The notes under the pieces: generated by a model
Database searches by the model: none
What the model saw: only the letters and a program-made list of their open reading frames with translations
Told to the model about the DNA's origin: nothing
Part shown: one piece after another, positions 45,384 through 57,343 of the stretch
Numbering within the stretch: position 1 is the first letter of the stretch
How the letters are laid out: each line of letters starts with the position of its first letter
Assembly: GCA_030704615.1 (NCBI GenBank)
Contig: CM060733.1
Coordinates: 36,704,001-36,768,000 of the forward strand
DNA length: 64,000 nucleotides
Origin: Takakia lepidozioides
Lineage: Eukaryota > Streptophyta > Takakiopsida > Takakiales > Takakiaceae
Reading direction: 5' to 3'
Position numbers and translations under genes: made by a program

Positions 45384-46278
45384 GCCATGTTTCAATCTAT
45401 GCTCGCTCAGCTATACCATTGTGGTTCTCACGGACCAATCCGACATTACCTGATACAGACACAAGCAACACACACCAGAGGTCCTTTTGGGTTGGTGATC
45501 GGTCATCACCTCCATGGGTCATGACACAAGATCAAGTCCACAATGTGGTGATGGCACCTTCTTCTTCAACCTATTTCTGCCCCTTTTGCCCTCTCATCAG
45601 ACTCGTCCCTGAATGTTTGGTGATAAAGCCCTAGTTTGTCTTTTGCTCTTTTAACTCTATAGTAAAATTATCAGATGGAGGAGGGTCAAAGACGGAGGAG
45701 CAGGGATAGAGAGTGGGTCCATATTCATCCAAGAGGGCCAGATATCAAGCACTATGATTCCATGTGGATCCATTGCTACAAGAAACCTGCATGGATAGAT
45801 GGTGAACTGGAAGCTGCAACAATAGCGGCACAATTGAGAAAATCAGGCACTGCCAATGAAGGCAACCTTCTTCAATACATTTCACCCTGTTTTTCCCTCT
45901 TATCAAAATCGGCCTTAAATTTTCGTGTTGTATTCTGCAAGTTACTGGTTGAGTGAACATTTGATAGTTTGCAATGCGTGTGCAAGCCTAGCAGCTCTGG
46001 AGAACGGCAAAGAGGTCCATGACGACATTGTAAGAGCTGCAATTGTACCACATGTCATTCTGAACAATACCCTTGTGGACATGTAAGAAGGGAGTATTCG
46101 ATAGCTCTGGGAAAGAGGAAAGAGGTCCATGGTGACATCGTCAAAGCTGGAATTGTACCAGATGTCATCCTGAACACTATGGTGGACATGTTTGCCAATG
46201 TGGGTGCATTCAGGATGCGAATGGAGTTTTTCACACTCTGGCTGAACAAGATGTGGTGTCGTACAATGCGATGCTCAC
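45384..46278 (+). repeat. PPR-containing dispersed repeat, continuation
   Basis: 45,384-45,620 continues the repeat interrupted at 32,802. 45,680-45,960 is an inverted near-copy of about 57,785-58,000. From 45,958 the frame encodes PPR-like protein (CNACASLAALENGKEVHDDI, VRAAIVPHVILNNTLVDM). A second partial PPR follows (KRKEVHGDIVKAGIVPDVIL) with stops and shifts. PPR proteins bind organellar RNA; this is a relic. Confidence 0.65.
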
Positions 46279-46365
46279 TACAAAAAAAAAAGGGGGTTTC
46301 GACGCCGTGGCCATGCCGCAGCCACACCGCGGCGTCGTAAAACAGCCCTTTTTGGGCAGGGGGGA
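46279..46365 (+). repeat. CACTA-like terminus abutting truncated gypsy pol
   Basis: CACTACAAAAAAAAAAGGGGG followed by GTTTCGACGCCGTGGC and, some 30 bases on, an imperfect inverted GCCACACCGCGGCGTCG. It starts exactly where PPR-like sequence ends and stops where integrase-coding sequence begins. It resembles a DNA-transposon end; no partner end found. Confidence 0.45.
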
Positions 46366-48910
46366 AAAATATCGCATCGAATCCTTTTGACAGCGGCATA
46401 GCAGTCATGAAATCCATCGAGACGCTTTCCCAAGACCCCTCTGGAATCGGCAAGGGTTGTAACAGCCCCGCTTGCTTTTTGTACTCGCTCCGATTTTGTT
46501 GGCATGTGGTGCATGTTTTGACATACTCCTCTGCCTCCTCCCTCAGTTTGGGCCAGAAATACTCTTTCTTCAAGAGTGTCGCGGTGCGCTTGGCTCCGCC
46601 GTGGCCCGCAAGCGGACCATCATGGCATTCTCTCAAGAGACTATATCTGATCCCTCCCTTCGGCACATAGAGACGCTTTTGCTTATACCGGAGCAGTCTA
46701 TTTTGCAAGTGAAACTGTGATTTAACCCCCATCCTCAAGTCCCGCATCACGGACTTTGCCATCTCATCCTTCCGGCAAGCCTTCTGGATCTTCCTTTGGA
46801 GCGTCGTCTCGCCCCTGTACACCAACATGAGCTGCTGCTTTCTACTTAAAGCATTGGCCACCACATTGTCTCGTCCCGGTTTGTACTGGATACCACGTCG
46901 AAATCGCCAAAGTATCTTGCCACCTAAGTTGTTTGGGGGACAACTTAGGATGCGTGGCAAAATACTTCACTGTAACATTGTCCGTGAACACCTTCACTGG
47001 GTTGGAACCAACATAGTGGCGCCAAAGCTCAAGGCAATGCACCACCGTCTTCATCTCTTTCTCGTGCGTCGGCCACCATCGCTCTACTTCATTCAATTTC
47101 TTATTTTTGTAAGCCACTGGATGTCCATCTTGCATAAGTACATCACCAATCGCGAAGTCCGACGTATCTGTATAAATCTCAAACGGACGGTCGAACTCCG
47201 GGATTTTCAAGACTGGAACTTTCGCCATCCGCTGCTTCAATTCAGCAAAAGCTTGGCCACAAAAGGTGTTCCATACCCAGACTTTGGATTTACACAGAAG
47301 GTCCGACAGCAGCCCCGCGATCTTGACGAAATTTCTCACATACTTTCGGTAATAGGAGGCGAGTCCTATGAAGGATCGCACTCCCAGGACCGAAGTCGGA
47401 GGCTCCCAGTCCAAGATCACTCTCACCTTTCTGTCATCCATTTTGATCCCATCTCGTGTAATCACATGCCCCAGGAACTCCACTTTTGTGACCCTGAATT
47501 TGCACTTTGAAACTTTGGCATACAGCTTCCCTTCCCGCAATTTCTGGAACACCCTTTTGAGGTGCTCCAGGTGCTCCTCCTTTGTTTTCAAGTACACCAA
47601 GATGTCGTCGATGTACACAATCACAAAGTCATCCAACCAGTCCTGGAAAAGGCTGTTAATCAACGTGCTAAAGGACGCGGGTGTGTTGGTGAGCCCAAAA
47701 GGCATCACCAAGAACTCATATGAACCATACCTTGTCATGCACGCGGTCTTCTCCTCATCTCCTTCCGCCACTCGAATTTGATGATAGCCGAAGCGCAAAT
47801 CGATCTGACTGAAATACTTCGCTCCTGCCAACCGATCGAAAAGGTCGTCGATCCTTGGCAAAGGGTACCGGGTTTTTTATAGTCACCTTATTCAGAGCCC
47901 TGTAATCGACACACATCCGCAGCGTCCCATCCTTCTTGTCTACGAATAGCACTGGGGCTCCGTAAGGTGACTTACTCGGCCGGATGTACCCCTTTGACAT
48001 TAGATCCTTGAGCTGAGTCTTCAGCTCGACCAACTCTCTGTGGCTCAATTGGTAGGGCGCCTTGGCAGGCGGTTCCGATCCCGGTATCACCTCAATCTTG
48101 TGCTCAACTCCTCTTCGCGGTGGCAAGCCGCTTGGTAAATCCTCCGGCATCACATCCTGGTATTTCTCCAAAATCCTCTTGATCCAATCTGGGCTAGGCT
48201 CCCCATCGTCTTCTCCCTTAACTTGTCTTATGTAAAGCAAAAACTGGGGCTCGTGTGACTCCTCCACGGCCCACTCTCTTGCTGACAGAAGGTTTATTCG
48301 CCCTCCCACGGGTTTGGGCATTTTCGGACACTCGTAAGACTTCGCCACCATTCCCACATGGCAGCGTGACTACTCTCTTGCGGCCATCTATGACCTCTCC
48401 GGATTCGCTCAAAAATGTCATCCCCAAAATGAGGTCCACTCCATCGATCTCGCAAATGGTAAAGTTCTCATGTCCCTCCCAACTCCCCAGTTGAAGAAGA
48501 ACATCGAACGCCAACCTCGTCGCCAATTGCGGTTCTCCTTTGGCAGAATGCACCTCAATAAAGGCCCCCACGTCACTTGTCGGGAGCCCCAGCTTTCGTG
48601 CCGTTGCCGGTGTCCTGAAGGAGTGTGACGCTTCTGTGTCCACCAACAACGACACGTTAGTTCCGGATATTATCCCATCCACGAACAATAACTGACTCCA
48701 TTTACGCAAGGCCCCAGTTTCCTGATACAACTCACAAGAATAGTTGCCTACCTTGCAAGTCTTGGCGACCACTGCTTCCACCAAGCGAGTGATGGAATCT
48801 TCCGATAGCTCTGTGGTCGCCCGAGTCATGTTCAATTGTTGGGGTTTTGTGCACTTCTTGGCCATGTGCCCGGGCTCCCCGCAATTGAAACACACTCCAT
48901 CGAAGGTCAC
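46366..48910 (-). pseudogene. Second Ty3/gypsy element, truncated gag-pol
   Basis: Minus-strand fragments in order: Gag C-terminus with one knuckle (CFNCGEPGHMAKKC), and protease with LVDTEASHSF where DTGA/DSGA is expected. Reverse transcriptase then runs in two frames (LRMCVDYRALNKVTIKNP, then MPFGLTNTPASFSTLIN and the catalytic VYIDDILVY). RNase H follows (IYTDTSDFAIGDVLMQDG), then the integrase zinc module (HGGAKRTA ... CTTCQQNRSEY) and the start of the core (SVSMDFMTAMPLSKGFDAI). Integrase breaks off at 46,366. A shift lies near 47,860. No LTR is seen on either side. The YIDD and SFSTLIN motifs differ from the element at 32,803-45,378, so this is a different lineage, probably chromovirus-like. 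Confidence 0.9.
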
Positions 48911-49742
48911 TTTCTGTCTGTCATAAGCCGTTGCACCTGCTTTTCCTTGCGGAGCACGAGGTTTGCTATTTCATGAGCATGAGCGGCATGAGCGGAGTAG
49001 TAAGACAATCGGTTTTCATGAGCAGAAGTACAAATTTCGAAAATAAAAAACAATAAAAAAACAATAATTTAATGCAATGTGTCAGGAAAAACAAATATAT
49101 TATTCGGCCCCTTGAAGGGAAAATTGCAGTTTTGACAGTTGTGCTCATGATATTTCGTCTTCCGCTCATGCCAATTCCCAGCGACATGTGCAAATATGGC
49201 GCCGAATTTCGCGGTAATAGGGTCCGTAACCTGAAAAAACGGCGACGTATTTCGCGGTAATAGGTCTCTCTGGCGAAAAATGGTGCCGAATTCCGCGGCT
49301 ATAGGTCCCCTCATGACAGGTAATTTGGCGCCATTTTTCCAGTGCATGTTCGGACTTAGCCAGTTTTCGGCGCAAAAGGGAAATTCGGCGCCATTTTTCC
49401 AGACACTGGGGACTTAGCCAGTTTTCGGCCCAAAAAGAATTCGGACAACCAGTGCATGTTGGGACTTAGCCAGTTTTCGGCCCAAAAAAGAGAAATTCGG
49501 CGCCATTTTCCCAGACACAGGTACCAGTGCATGTTGGGACTTAGCCAGTTTTCGGCCCCAAAAAGAGAAATTCGGCGCCATTTTTCCAGAAATGGCCCCA
49601 CAACTGCTTCTGTTGGATCTCAGTTTGAATGGAATATTGCCTCATTCCAGGAGTTTTGGGGTGCATTTCATTACACTGCAAAAAAAAGTCTGATACAGCA
49701 AAATGCATTGAAAATATCCATATGGAGGATTCCCTTTGCCCA
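48911..49742. repeat. GGCGCC-containing tandem repeats left of the second transposase
   Basis: 48,911-49,180 shows no gene. From about 49,195 the sequence contains AATTTCGCGGTAATAGG (twice) and then irregular tandem units pairing GGACTTAGCCAGTTTTCGGC with AAATTCGGCGCCATTTTTCC, beginning near 49,340, 49,452 and 49,530. The GGCGCC core is shared with the array at 53,600-54,440 beyond the transposase. Confidence 0.6.
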
Positions 49743-52700
49743 TCAATGATTTCTGGAATCCCTAAGGAGGAGTTTGTGCAGCTCGTTCACGCTCAACGCC
49801 GGTGCATGAATAAAGTCATCAATAGTCACGTTCATCCTCAACCTCTTCAGGTAAATGTAATACAGATGCTTGCACGGATAATACTTCGAACCCTTCTTTG
49901 CTTCCATCAACGAGAAGTCCGTACAATTGCAAGTCGGCTCCACTCCAATCGTAATTGTGTATACATCGTCGCGTACAGCCGAGCCGGCCGTTGCCATCCG
50001 ATACACACGCCCAAGGCCGGGTGGGGGTACGTCCACGGAGCTCTGAATAGTGCAAGCCATCCCAAGAGCATTGGCAATCCGAGTCTCATTCAACTTGTTG
50101 GGAGGGTGTCGTCTCTTCACTCTTCCGAATCGCATTGTGGGATGTGCAGAATTGTCCAATCCGTCTCTACTGGACCGAGCAGTCTGCAATGGCTGGGTCT
50201 GAGGAACCGGAAATGCGTGGGCCGGGATGTCTGTGCGTTGCACCATTCGAAATCCTGCTGCAGATAGAGCATCCGCCTCATTCTGAGAGAGGCTGCAACC
50301 CGGTGCAACAGGCCAGACGCCCGGAGGCTCCGGCATTCCCTGAATCCCGTACTTGGGCTTGCCAAATACACAGGTCATTATGTCGTGCCTACAGAACCAA
50401 AATGTCTGCGTTGTGGCGTGAGCAAATGTGGGAGTCAAAAAATCTGCCGCTGAAACAAGGTGCAGGTACAGCACCGTGTGGGTTCCTCCGAATCATCTCA
50501 CCACAGCGTGCTCTCGTATCCACCCGGATGGCGCAGCACTTCCCTCGAAATGCCGGCAATGTCCTCGCAATTCTCCACTGTGACTCCGACACTCTTGTCT
50601 CCACAATGGGAATGTTGTACTGCTTTACTACAGATGGCTCGTTATGTTGCCGGGGCACGCGCCCTGTGCTCAAAGGAGATGGCGATCTTGAACGTGCAGG
50701 ACTTGCGGTGCTCGACGAGACCTCCTCGGGCAACATCACCGGACCACGAGGGAGCGTGCGAATATTCTTGTCAGCTCGCCATGAATCCTCTTCTCCGCCA
50801 GGTGCCTCGTCAAGTCTTCGTCTCACTGGACGGGTATGAACATCTCCTTCCAAATGTTGGCCTCTTCGCAGCAATGGCGTGTCCCGAAGGCCCTCTCGCA
50901 AGGCCGCCGCCCACTTCCGAGGATTCTTCGATCTAGGGCAGTCCATCAGCATTTCCTGCCTGTCCGGCCCCAAGCCCCACTGTTTCCCTTTCAAGAACTC
51001 GTTGTACCTGCATTGCTGCATAATTGACCTCACAATGTCCTCCGTTGTGGCAGTGAGGATGTCCACCAGATGCGCCGCAGAGGAGGCACGCCAGGAAGAG
51101 TGCACTGATTCGGCCATGTTTGTCGTGGGCATGTCGGTGTCGGAGTCGAGACACATTTCCTGCACAAGCACATGTTGAGGTTACAAGCAAGTTACAAATA
51201 TGGCCAAGAATAATATTCAACGGGACGCGAATTCGTGCAACTCACCTCCCGCATATAGTCGCCGAACTGGAGGAAACGATAATGCCACCATGCTAGCCAA
51301 CTGACCATTGCTCCCTCGTCTGATTTCCTTACAGCACCTGACGATGTCCACCAAGCCCGTATGCATGCAAACTGTGTCTCTGCATCATCCAAGGTGGGAG
51401 CGCGCTTCCACGCAAGGCACATGGAACGGTGCTCCTCTCTGAAATCTGGCGCCACGAGCCTGGTTGTGTACTGCGAAAGGCTCTGCAGAAAATGGAACCC
51501 ACAAGATCTCTCCTTGCCTTCCATGGGAACATTGGGGTCTTGCCCGTACACCCTTCGGATGGCAGCCCAATTTGCTTGTGCGTTGTCCGCCATGAAACCA
51601 CGGAAATTGGGAGGGGGCAATCCCGCCTTGGCCATCTGTTCGTTTATTCCCTGCCAAAGAAGCATCTCCGATTGTGTGTCCTCTCCTTTCATCTCACAAA
51701 TAGCAATTGTCATTAGCATCCTGCAGTGGGTGTCGTAGACATGTGCACCCATTGTCACCCACTGGTGATTTGTAATTCGCTTGATATGGTCGAACATGAC
51801 CCAACTGTTTGACAAGTTCCCACTCGTCATCCTGTCGACCAGTTCGACGCCGCTGCCAGGTCCACACGTGGACATTTTGAATACGAAACAACGATCTGCC
51901 TCAGTCCCTTGTCCTGGAAACCTACTTCCATGAATGTAGTCATATCCACATCGTCGCTTCACCTCCAGAATGGAGTGCATATCCGAGCCACGCCCAATTT
52001 TCTGTTTGCATGAGACAATGTGGTTTCGGACATTCGGTGAACATACGTGGGACACCGACTCCAGCAATGCCTCCATTTCCTTCTCGTCGAGAGGAACTCT
52101 ATCGGAGCCGTCTTCCGACATAATTCTGGCCAATGCCATCTTATGGGCGGCTTGGAGCTGTATCTGTTTGGGTTTGGCACCCGGTCTCAACTTAACCTCC
52201 TCCTGAACGAGCTGCTCTGCTTCGTGGGCAGCCTCCCGCGAGTTCCCCCTCCAATTTGTGACAATGGGAACCAACGTGTATGCAAGCTCGGGTGAGGTCA
52301 GGGAAACGGTGCAACACATAGAACTGCTTGGCATTACAAACAGACATGCAGTGTGGTGGTTCTTTGCAATGCGCACACTTAAATGTGGAGTTCGGAACCT
52401 TCTCCTGAGCTCGAAATGGTTGATGAGCTGTGCCTGTCCAATCGGTCTCGTTCCTGTGACCTCTGGATTTAAAGTGGAAGCAAGTTGGGAGAAACACCGC
52501 AACGCGCCCGCACAAACAACGTAGCGCACCCGCACACCATCGAGCATCTTCATGCTGGTGGTTTTGGTAACGCACCAAGGATGACCGTCATGTTTTCTAT
52601 CCATATCTGTCAACATTCCGGACGCCCTCGAGTAGTCCGCCCGAGGAGGGAACTCAAAGAAGATATTACCGTCGACGTCGGCGGGAAGGCATGTAACCGA

Positions 52701-53341
52701 TTTAATTGCGAACTTGCTGTAGTCCAGCCCGGCCAGCTCCGACCGGTGTCCCTCCAGGTGAAGCCCTCGCAGAATTTCAAGAATAGATCGAACTGCGGTG
52801 CTCGTGCTGGGAATATGACTCCCTCCTCCACTGACGTCCATTGAGGACTTGCCTGATCTCCAGGACGACCTCGGAACTTCCATGACCTCGTCTGAGTCGG
52901 ACAGGTTGTGAACAACCCGGTTCTCGCTCGTCTTCATGGATGGGTTCGGCTCTGGATTTACTTCGTTGCGGACTTCTCTCTTTGAGGTAGCCACTCTCTG
53001 ATTCGCGGATTGTTTCGTGGAAGGCGCCAGGATAGAAGGTGCATTTGGCGGGCAAATGAAGTCCCCAACAGCCCTGTATATGACGCTGTCCGATGGTGGA
53101 ACTCGCCATTCCCTGCCATCGCCGAAATCATCGTGGAGCACAATACTCTCGACAACAAGGCCGTTTGAGTCCTTCTTTCCTCCTCCAAAAAAACCGACCC
53201 CGGTTTCAGGTGGTATCGAACGCACAGATATTTCTCCATCACCCGGCAGATGTCCCCTCTGCACGGAAATGAAGCTCTATGCTCGTGAGGAGGGCAGTAC
53301 ACTGTAGCGCTCGGGTTTTCCGCCATGGGAGATGTGCACAC
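49743..53341 (-). pseudogene. Second MULE-like transposase with SWIM finger, unfamiliar subfamily
   Basis: Minus-strand exons: about 53,341-51,246, joined to 51,159-50,389, then in a further frame to 49,743. Motifs in order: an N-terminal Cys/His zinc module (FKCAHCKEPPHCMSVC ... ACIHVGSHCH, present in a shifted frame at about 52,390-52,255); first Asp in HVYDTHCRMLMTIA; second Asp in GFMADNAQANW; SCGFHFLQSL (C..H); Glu in TTNMAESVHSSW; and a SWIM finger (CNCTDFSLMEAKK ... YPCKHLYYIY). This is the DDE-C..H-E-SWIM layout of Mutator-like transposases but with very different sequence from the one at 2,838-6,158. A 690-residue open frame crosses the zinc module only because of two opposed shifts. 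Other shifts lie near 53,185 (homopolymer) and 50,400. Likely inactive now; the subfamily is not one I can name. Confidence 0.7.
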
Positions 53342-53589
53342 AAGACTGCCAGGATGGCGTGCGGGGAAGCTCCCTGGTAGAAGGGGGATGCAGCGATGGG
53401 AATGAATGCGATGCCGATTTGTCCGAGCGACGAAGCCTGATCCAAATCCAGGGAGCCAACTATCTCAAAAATCCACAGTCAGAGTGTTAATGAACCTTGT
53501 CTCCGGAATGCGGCCCCTGGTCTTTGCGCAATAACTGCCAACGGTATGCAGTCAGAAAGTGGGGGGCCGTCCGGATGATGACGGCTGAA

Positions 53590-54440
53590 GGGGAGAAGCC
53601 GGCACCGTGCCGTCACATTACTACCCCCGAATGGAAATTCGGCACCCAATATCCAACAGGGGAAGCCCGGATGAAGTCGCCTCGGGCGCAGAGGCCGGGT
53701 GTGCGACAGAGAACATCCCCTGGATGGAGATTCGGCGCCGAATTTCCATCCGGGCCCCCCAAAGGAAGTCGTGTCGGGGGTCAGGCCGAAAACTGGCCGG
53801 CATAAAAACATCCCCAGATGGAAAAACGGCGCCGAATTTCCATCCGGGGCGGTTCGGATGCAGTCGGGGAGGGGGAGAGGTGGCCCACATTTCAACCCCC
53901 CGGACGGAAATTCGGCACCGAATATCCAACAGGGGACGCCCGGATGAAGTCGCCTCGGGCGTAGAGGCCGGCACGTGTTCGACAGAGAGCATCCCCTGGA
54001 TGGAGATTCGGCGCCGAATTTCCATCCGGGCCCCCCCAAAGGAAGTCTGTCGGGGGTCAGACCGAAAACTGGCCGACATAAAAACCTCCCCAGATGGAAA
54101 AAACGGCGCCGAATTTCAATCCGGGGCCGTTCCAATGCAGTCGGGGAGGGGGAGAGGTCGGCACCTGGCCGTCATATTTCAACCCCCGGACGGAAATTCG
54201 GCACCGAATATCCAACAGAGCGGCGGAGAGGCCGGCACCTCTCCGACAGAGACCATCCCCGGATGGAAATTCGGCGCCGAGGGGGCGGCATGGGATTCGG
54301 ATGGAAATTCGGCGCCGAGCGGCGGATGGAATTTCGGCGCCGGATTCCATCCCCCTGTGGAAATCCGGCGCCGGAGCCCGCGCCGGCGCGGATGGAAATC
54401 CCGGATTTCCATCCATCCGCGCGTGAGGAAATTTCGCGCG
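53590..54440. repeat. Array of GGCGCC-centred palindromes
   Basis: Near-perfect palindromes of about 30 bp such as GATTCGGCGCCGAATTTCC flanked by GGATGG/CCATCC occur at 53,722-53,751 and 53,998-54,027. Variants lie at about 53,817, 54,093, 54,255 and 54,300. They are embedded in a larger unit of about 280 bp (CGGAAATTCGGCACCGAATA, GATGAAGTCGCCTCGGGCG) repeated in tandem. Long open frames on both strands here are repeat translations. Confidence 0.85.
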
Positions 54441-55265
54441 CCGCCCTACCTTGCTGGATGGCGCCGGAATTCCATCGTGCAGCGCTCCGAATTACCTCTA
54501 CGTTGGAAATTCCGGCTTTTCCGTCGATTTTCATCCGACATGGAGGGCTTCATCCGACATTTAATTGCGCAGTTGGGCAATAAATGTCCACCGCCGTCGG
54601 TTTTCATTCGGGCTGGCGACACATGGCTTCCTGGATACGTACCCTAAATCTGATGCTAATCTTGGCTTAACATGCTATTCGAGGCATGTACCCCAAAACG
54701 GAGATCTTTTTCCATTTTGGCTGGGACTTATGCCGCCTGAAGGCGTGGCTCTCCTGAGAGAGACCTCACATCCAGACCGCGGCGGAAGTTGAAAGCTCTG
54801 TACTACGGACGACGGCCAATCTCTCGCATGGCCAAACTGAAGCTCCAGCAGGAGATTCCAGTGTCTTGCTCACAACCCGCGCCAACTGAAGCCGAGTACT
54901 CTCAGGCAAGCCACTTCTGCTTTCGCTTTGTTCGATTTCTTTTTTGCTTTCGCTTTGTTGCCTCGCTTTGTTTTTTTGCATCTTCATCCTGGCTTCGCTG
55001 GATGAGTGAACTTTAGATAGTTGAGTGAACCTTAGATTGTTTGCAATGCGTGTGCAAATCCGGCAGCTCTGGAGAAGGCTGCTTGTGCATGTCATTCTCA
55101 GGCAATGTTGCATTTGTTTTCATTGTTGTTGCATGGCTCTCCATACTTCCTAAACTTGTTATGTTTTCATTTTTGTTACACGATTGTTGCTATGGTGGTT
55201 GCGCTGCTCGTTGCGATGCTGGTTTTTGCACCGATGTTGGTTTTCACGATTTTTGGGAATGACAG
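54441..55265. other. Intergenic with a PPR-like shred
   Basis: No gene recognised. 55,020-55,075 (TTTGCAATGCGTGTGCAAAT, then GGCAGCTCTGGAGAA) matches the PPR relic at 45,951-46,005 in the same orientation. 55,090-55,265 is pyrimidine-rich and looks like the intron before the exon at 55,266. Confidence 0.45.
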
Positions 55266-57343
55266 AGTGACGACGAGCCCGGCACGCTGGTGGTATCATC
55301 GACAGCTCCAACTCATCGCATGTTTGAATCGCCCAACTTGGGGCGAGAGGGCAAACTTAAACCTTTTGTTGGTGGACGGGAGGACTTGCAACGAGAGTAC
55401 GACAGAATAGGCATTGGGGAGGTTGGTGCAGGCGGCATGGCAGGTGAAGGGCGTGAGGACATGAGGACAGCAGATCCGGCAATGGAGGTTGTTCATGCAC
55501 ATGCAGTAGGGCCCGCCCACGCAAAGAAAAAGAAGAAAGCTAAGCACATGCAATCCCCGGCGAGAGAGCCGTCACGGGCTGCGGAGGGGGGAGTGAGCAG
55601 TGCGCGCGAGGGTGTCAGTTCGCCTCAATCAAAGGTGGTCGTCCTGGAGGGCTCCCCTGCTGCTAGCCCTAGTAAGAAACAGAAAGCCCGTGAGAGGGCA
55701 AAAGAGAGGGCAAAAGAACAGACGAGACAATGCTAGCCAGGAGGAAAGAGAAAAGGCCACTGAAGAGGCCAGGGGTGCCCAAATGACAGATGCCAATGTA
55801 AGCGAGGGACGCACAGAGACGGTGGATCCCTCCAAGACACCACAGAGAGGCAGTAACACACCGGTTAGACCATCGCGGGCAAGAGCAGCCCCTGCAATTA
55901 CCCATACGGTGGAGAGTGGAGGAGAGGAAAGAACACCTGAAAGAGCACGGATTGTGCAAGTTCGAGGTGAAGCCAGGGAGAGGGCAGTAGAGACGGGGAG
56001 AGTGCTGGAGGTGGTTTCGCAGGTGGCTGACCCTGTTGAGGAGGACGACAGGAGCTTTCTGACCAGGATGACATCCTCCCGGACATCCCCAGGCCCCAAA
56101 CCCGGAGCATACAGGCTGGATTTGGCGGTCCTGGTGGGCTGCCGGAAAACCCCTCTGCAGCAGACGTCATGTCTGAGGCGGATATGAAGTTGGCCGCTGC
56201 CAAGATGTTGGAGGCAACCCACAGCAACATTGGCAGGGTGCTGGGGGGCATGGTGTAACCCGGCCAAGCTTCGAATTCCCCTTTGCCGCTTGGTGTCATT
56301 GCAGGTGGTGAGACCTGCCCTCCCAGGCGATATCGACAAGCTGAAATTCTCTTTCCGGGATGGATATCGAATGGGGTCTGCCGCGTTTTACGTTTCCATT
56401 GAGAACGACCACGGAGCTTCCCGTGCCCACACTTCCGATGAGGTGGACAAATGGGGTCCCCATTGGCAAACGCGAAATGAGGAGTTCGAGAGATCGATTG
56501 CTAGTGATCCTCTTTTCCAGCACTTGTCCGGTAAGATGTTCTACGTGTGGGACGGCAATCATCGCCTCCTGGCATGGATGGAGCACATTGCCCAAGCCCA
56601 CCCCAACGACCTCGATTGGCATTTCGCCGTGGATTGTGTTGTGCTGAAGGTTGCGGGGCCCAAAGATCGCAGTCTTCTCAAAGCTGCAATGGCCGACATC
56701 AACTCGTAAGCTACAACGCCTCTCGCTTTTGGACTTTGAATTTGGAAGTCATTTCATTGCGAATCCTCATATATGATGAAAATTCCCATTTCAGTATTGT
56801 TTGATGGAAATGTGGCACTGCAGGGTGACTGAGAATGCCTTCATTGCCACCAACTTGTCCCATATGCTCTTCGAGTGAAGGATGTCGGGAAGCAGGGGGT
56901 GCAAGAGTTTGCCAATTCCCTCAGTGCCGACCTCCTGCGCAAGTCGGAGGCAAAGGCAGACAGAACCTGGTATAGGCTGAGCGTCGACGCCATGGTGGAC
57001 TACATATTTCGGGTAAAGCTCCTGACAGTTTTGTTGAGCTAATCTGTCTCTCCTCCCCCAATAGAAGAAATTGTGTTGAGCAGGATCTCTAATCTTATGT
57101 GCGCATTCTTGACAGACGAAAATACAGCAGGATTTGGCACATGCGCGGAGGTTCTACATGGAGTCAGAGGAGAAGAATCCAACCCTCCCGGAACTCGAAT
57201 CGTATGTCAAAGCTGCGGAGGTGAGGGCCCGCATAAAGTACAAGTCGCGGATGGTAAAGTACGTGGCCATAGCTGATCCCGCCCTTGGTGCCGACTTTCT
57301 GGTGGAGGTGGGGAAGCACTACTCTCGCGCTCTGAAGCCATGA
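55266..57343 (+). pseudogene. ParB-like (DGNHR) domain gene, decayed
   Basis: An exon from 55,266 (SDDEPGTLVVSSTAPTHRMF) encodes a disordered Lys/Arg/Glu-rich region to about 56,258, with shifts near 55,730 and 56,110. The exon 56,305-56,705 encodes RPALPGDIDKLKFSFRDGYR ... KMFYVWDGNHRLLAWMEHI ... WHFAVDCVVLK. DGNHRLLAW matches the DGxHR/GQHR motif of ParB/Srx-fold domains. Exons 56,824-57,012 (FANSLSADLLRKSEAKAD) and 57,116-57,343 (RRFYMESEEKNPTLPELESY) follow with good splice sites, but the first of these has a frameshift after SHMLF. In bacteria and phages ParB-like domains are often linked to DNA methyltransferases. The function here is unknown; the copy is broken. Confidence 0.6.

Noticed and set aside
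53479-54647. Large open frames (218 residues minus, 346 plus) across the palindrome array
   Set aside because: GC-rich repeat lacking stops; protein is repeat-derived on both strands.
45951-55075. Direct repeat at 45,951-46,005 and 55,020-55,075 as a target-site duplication
   Set aside because: Too long and diverged; it is PPR-coding sequence recurring in the repeat family.
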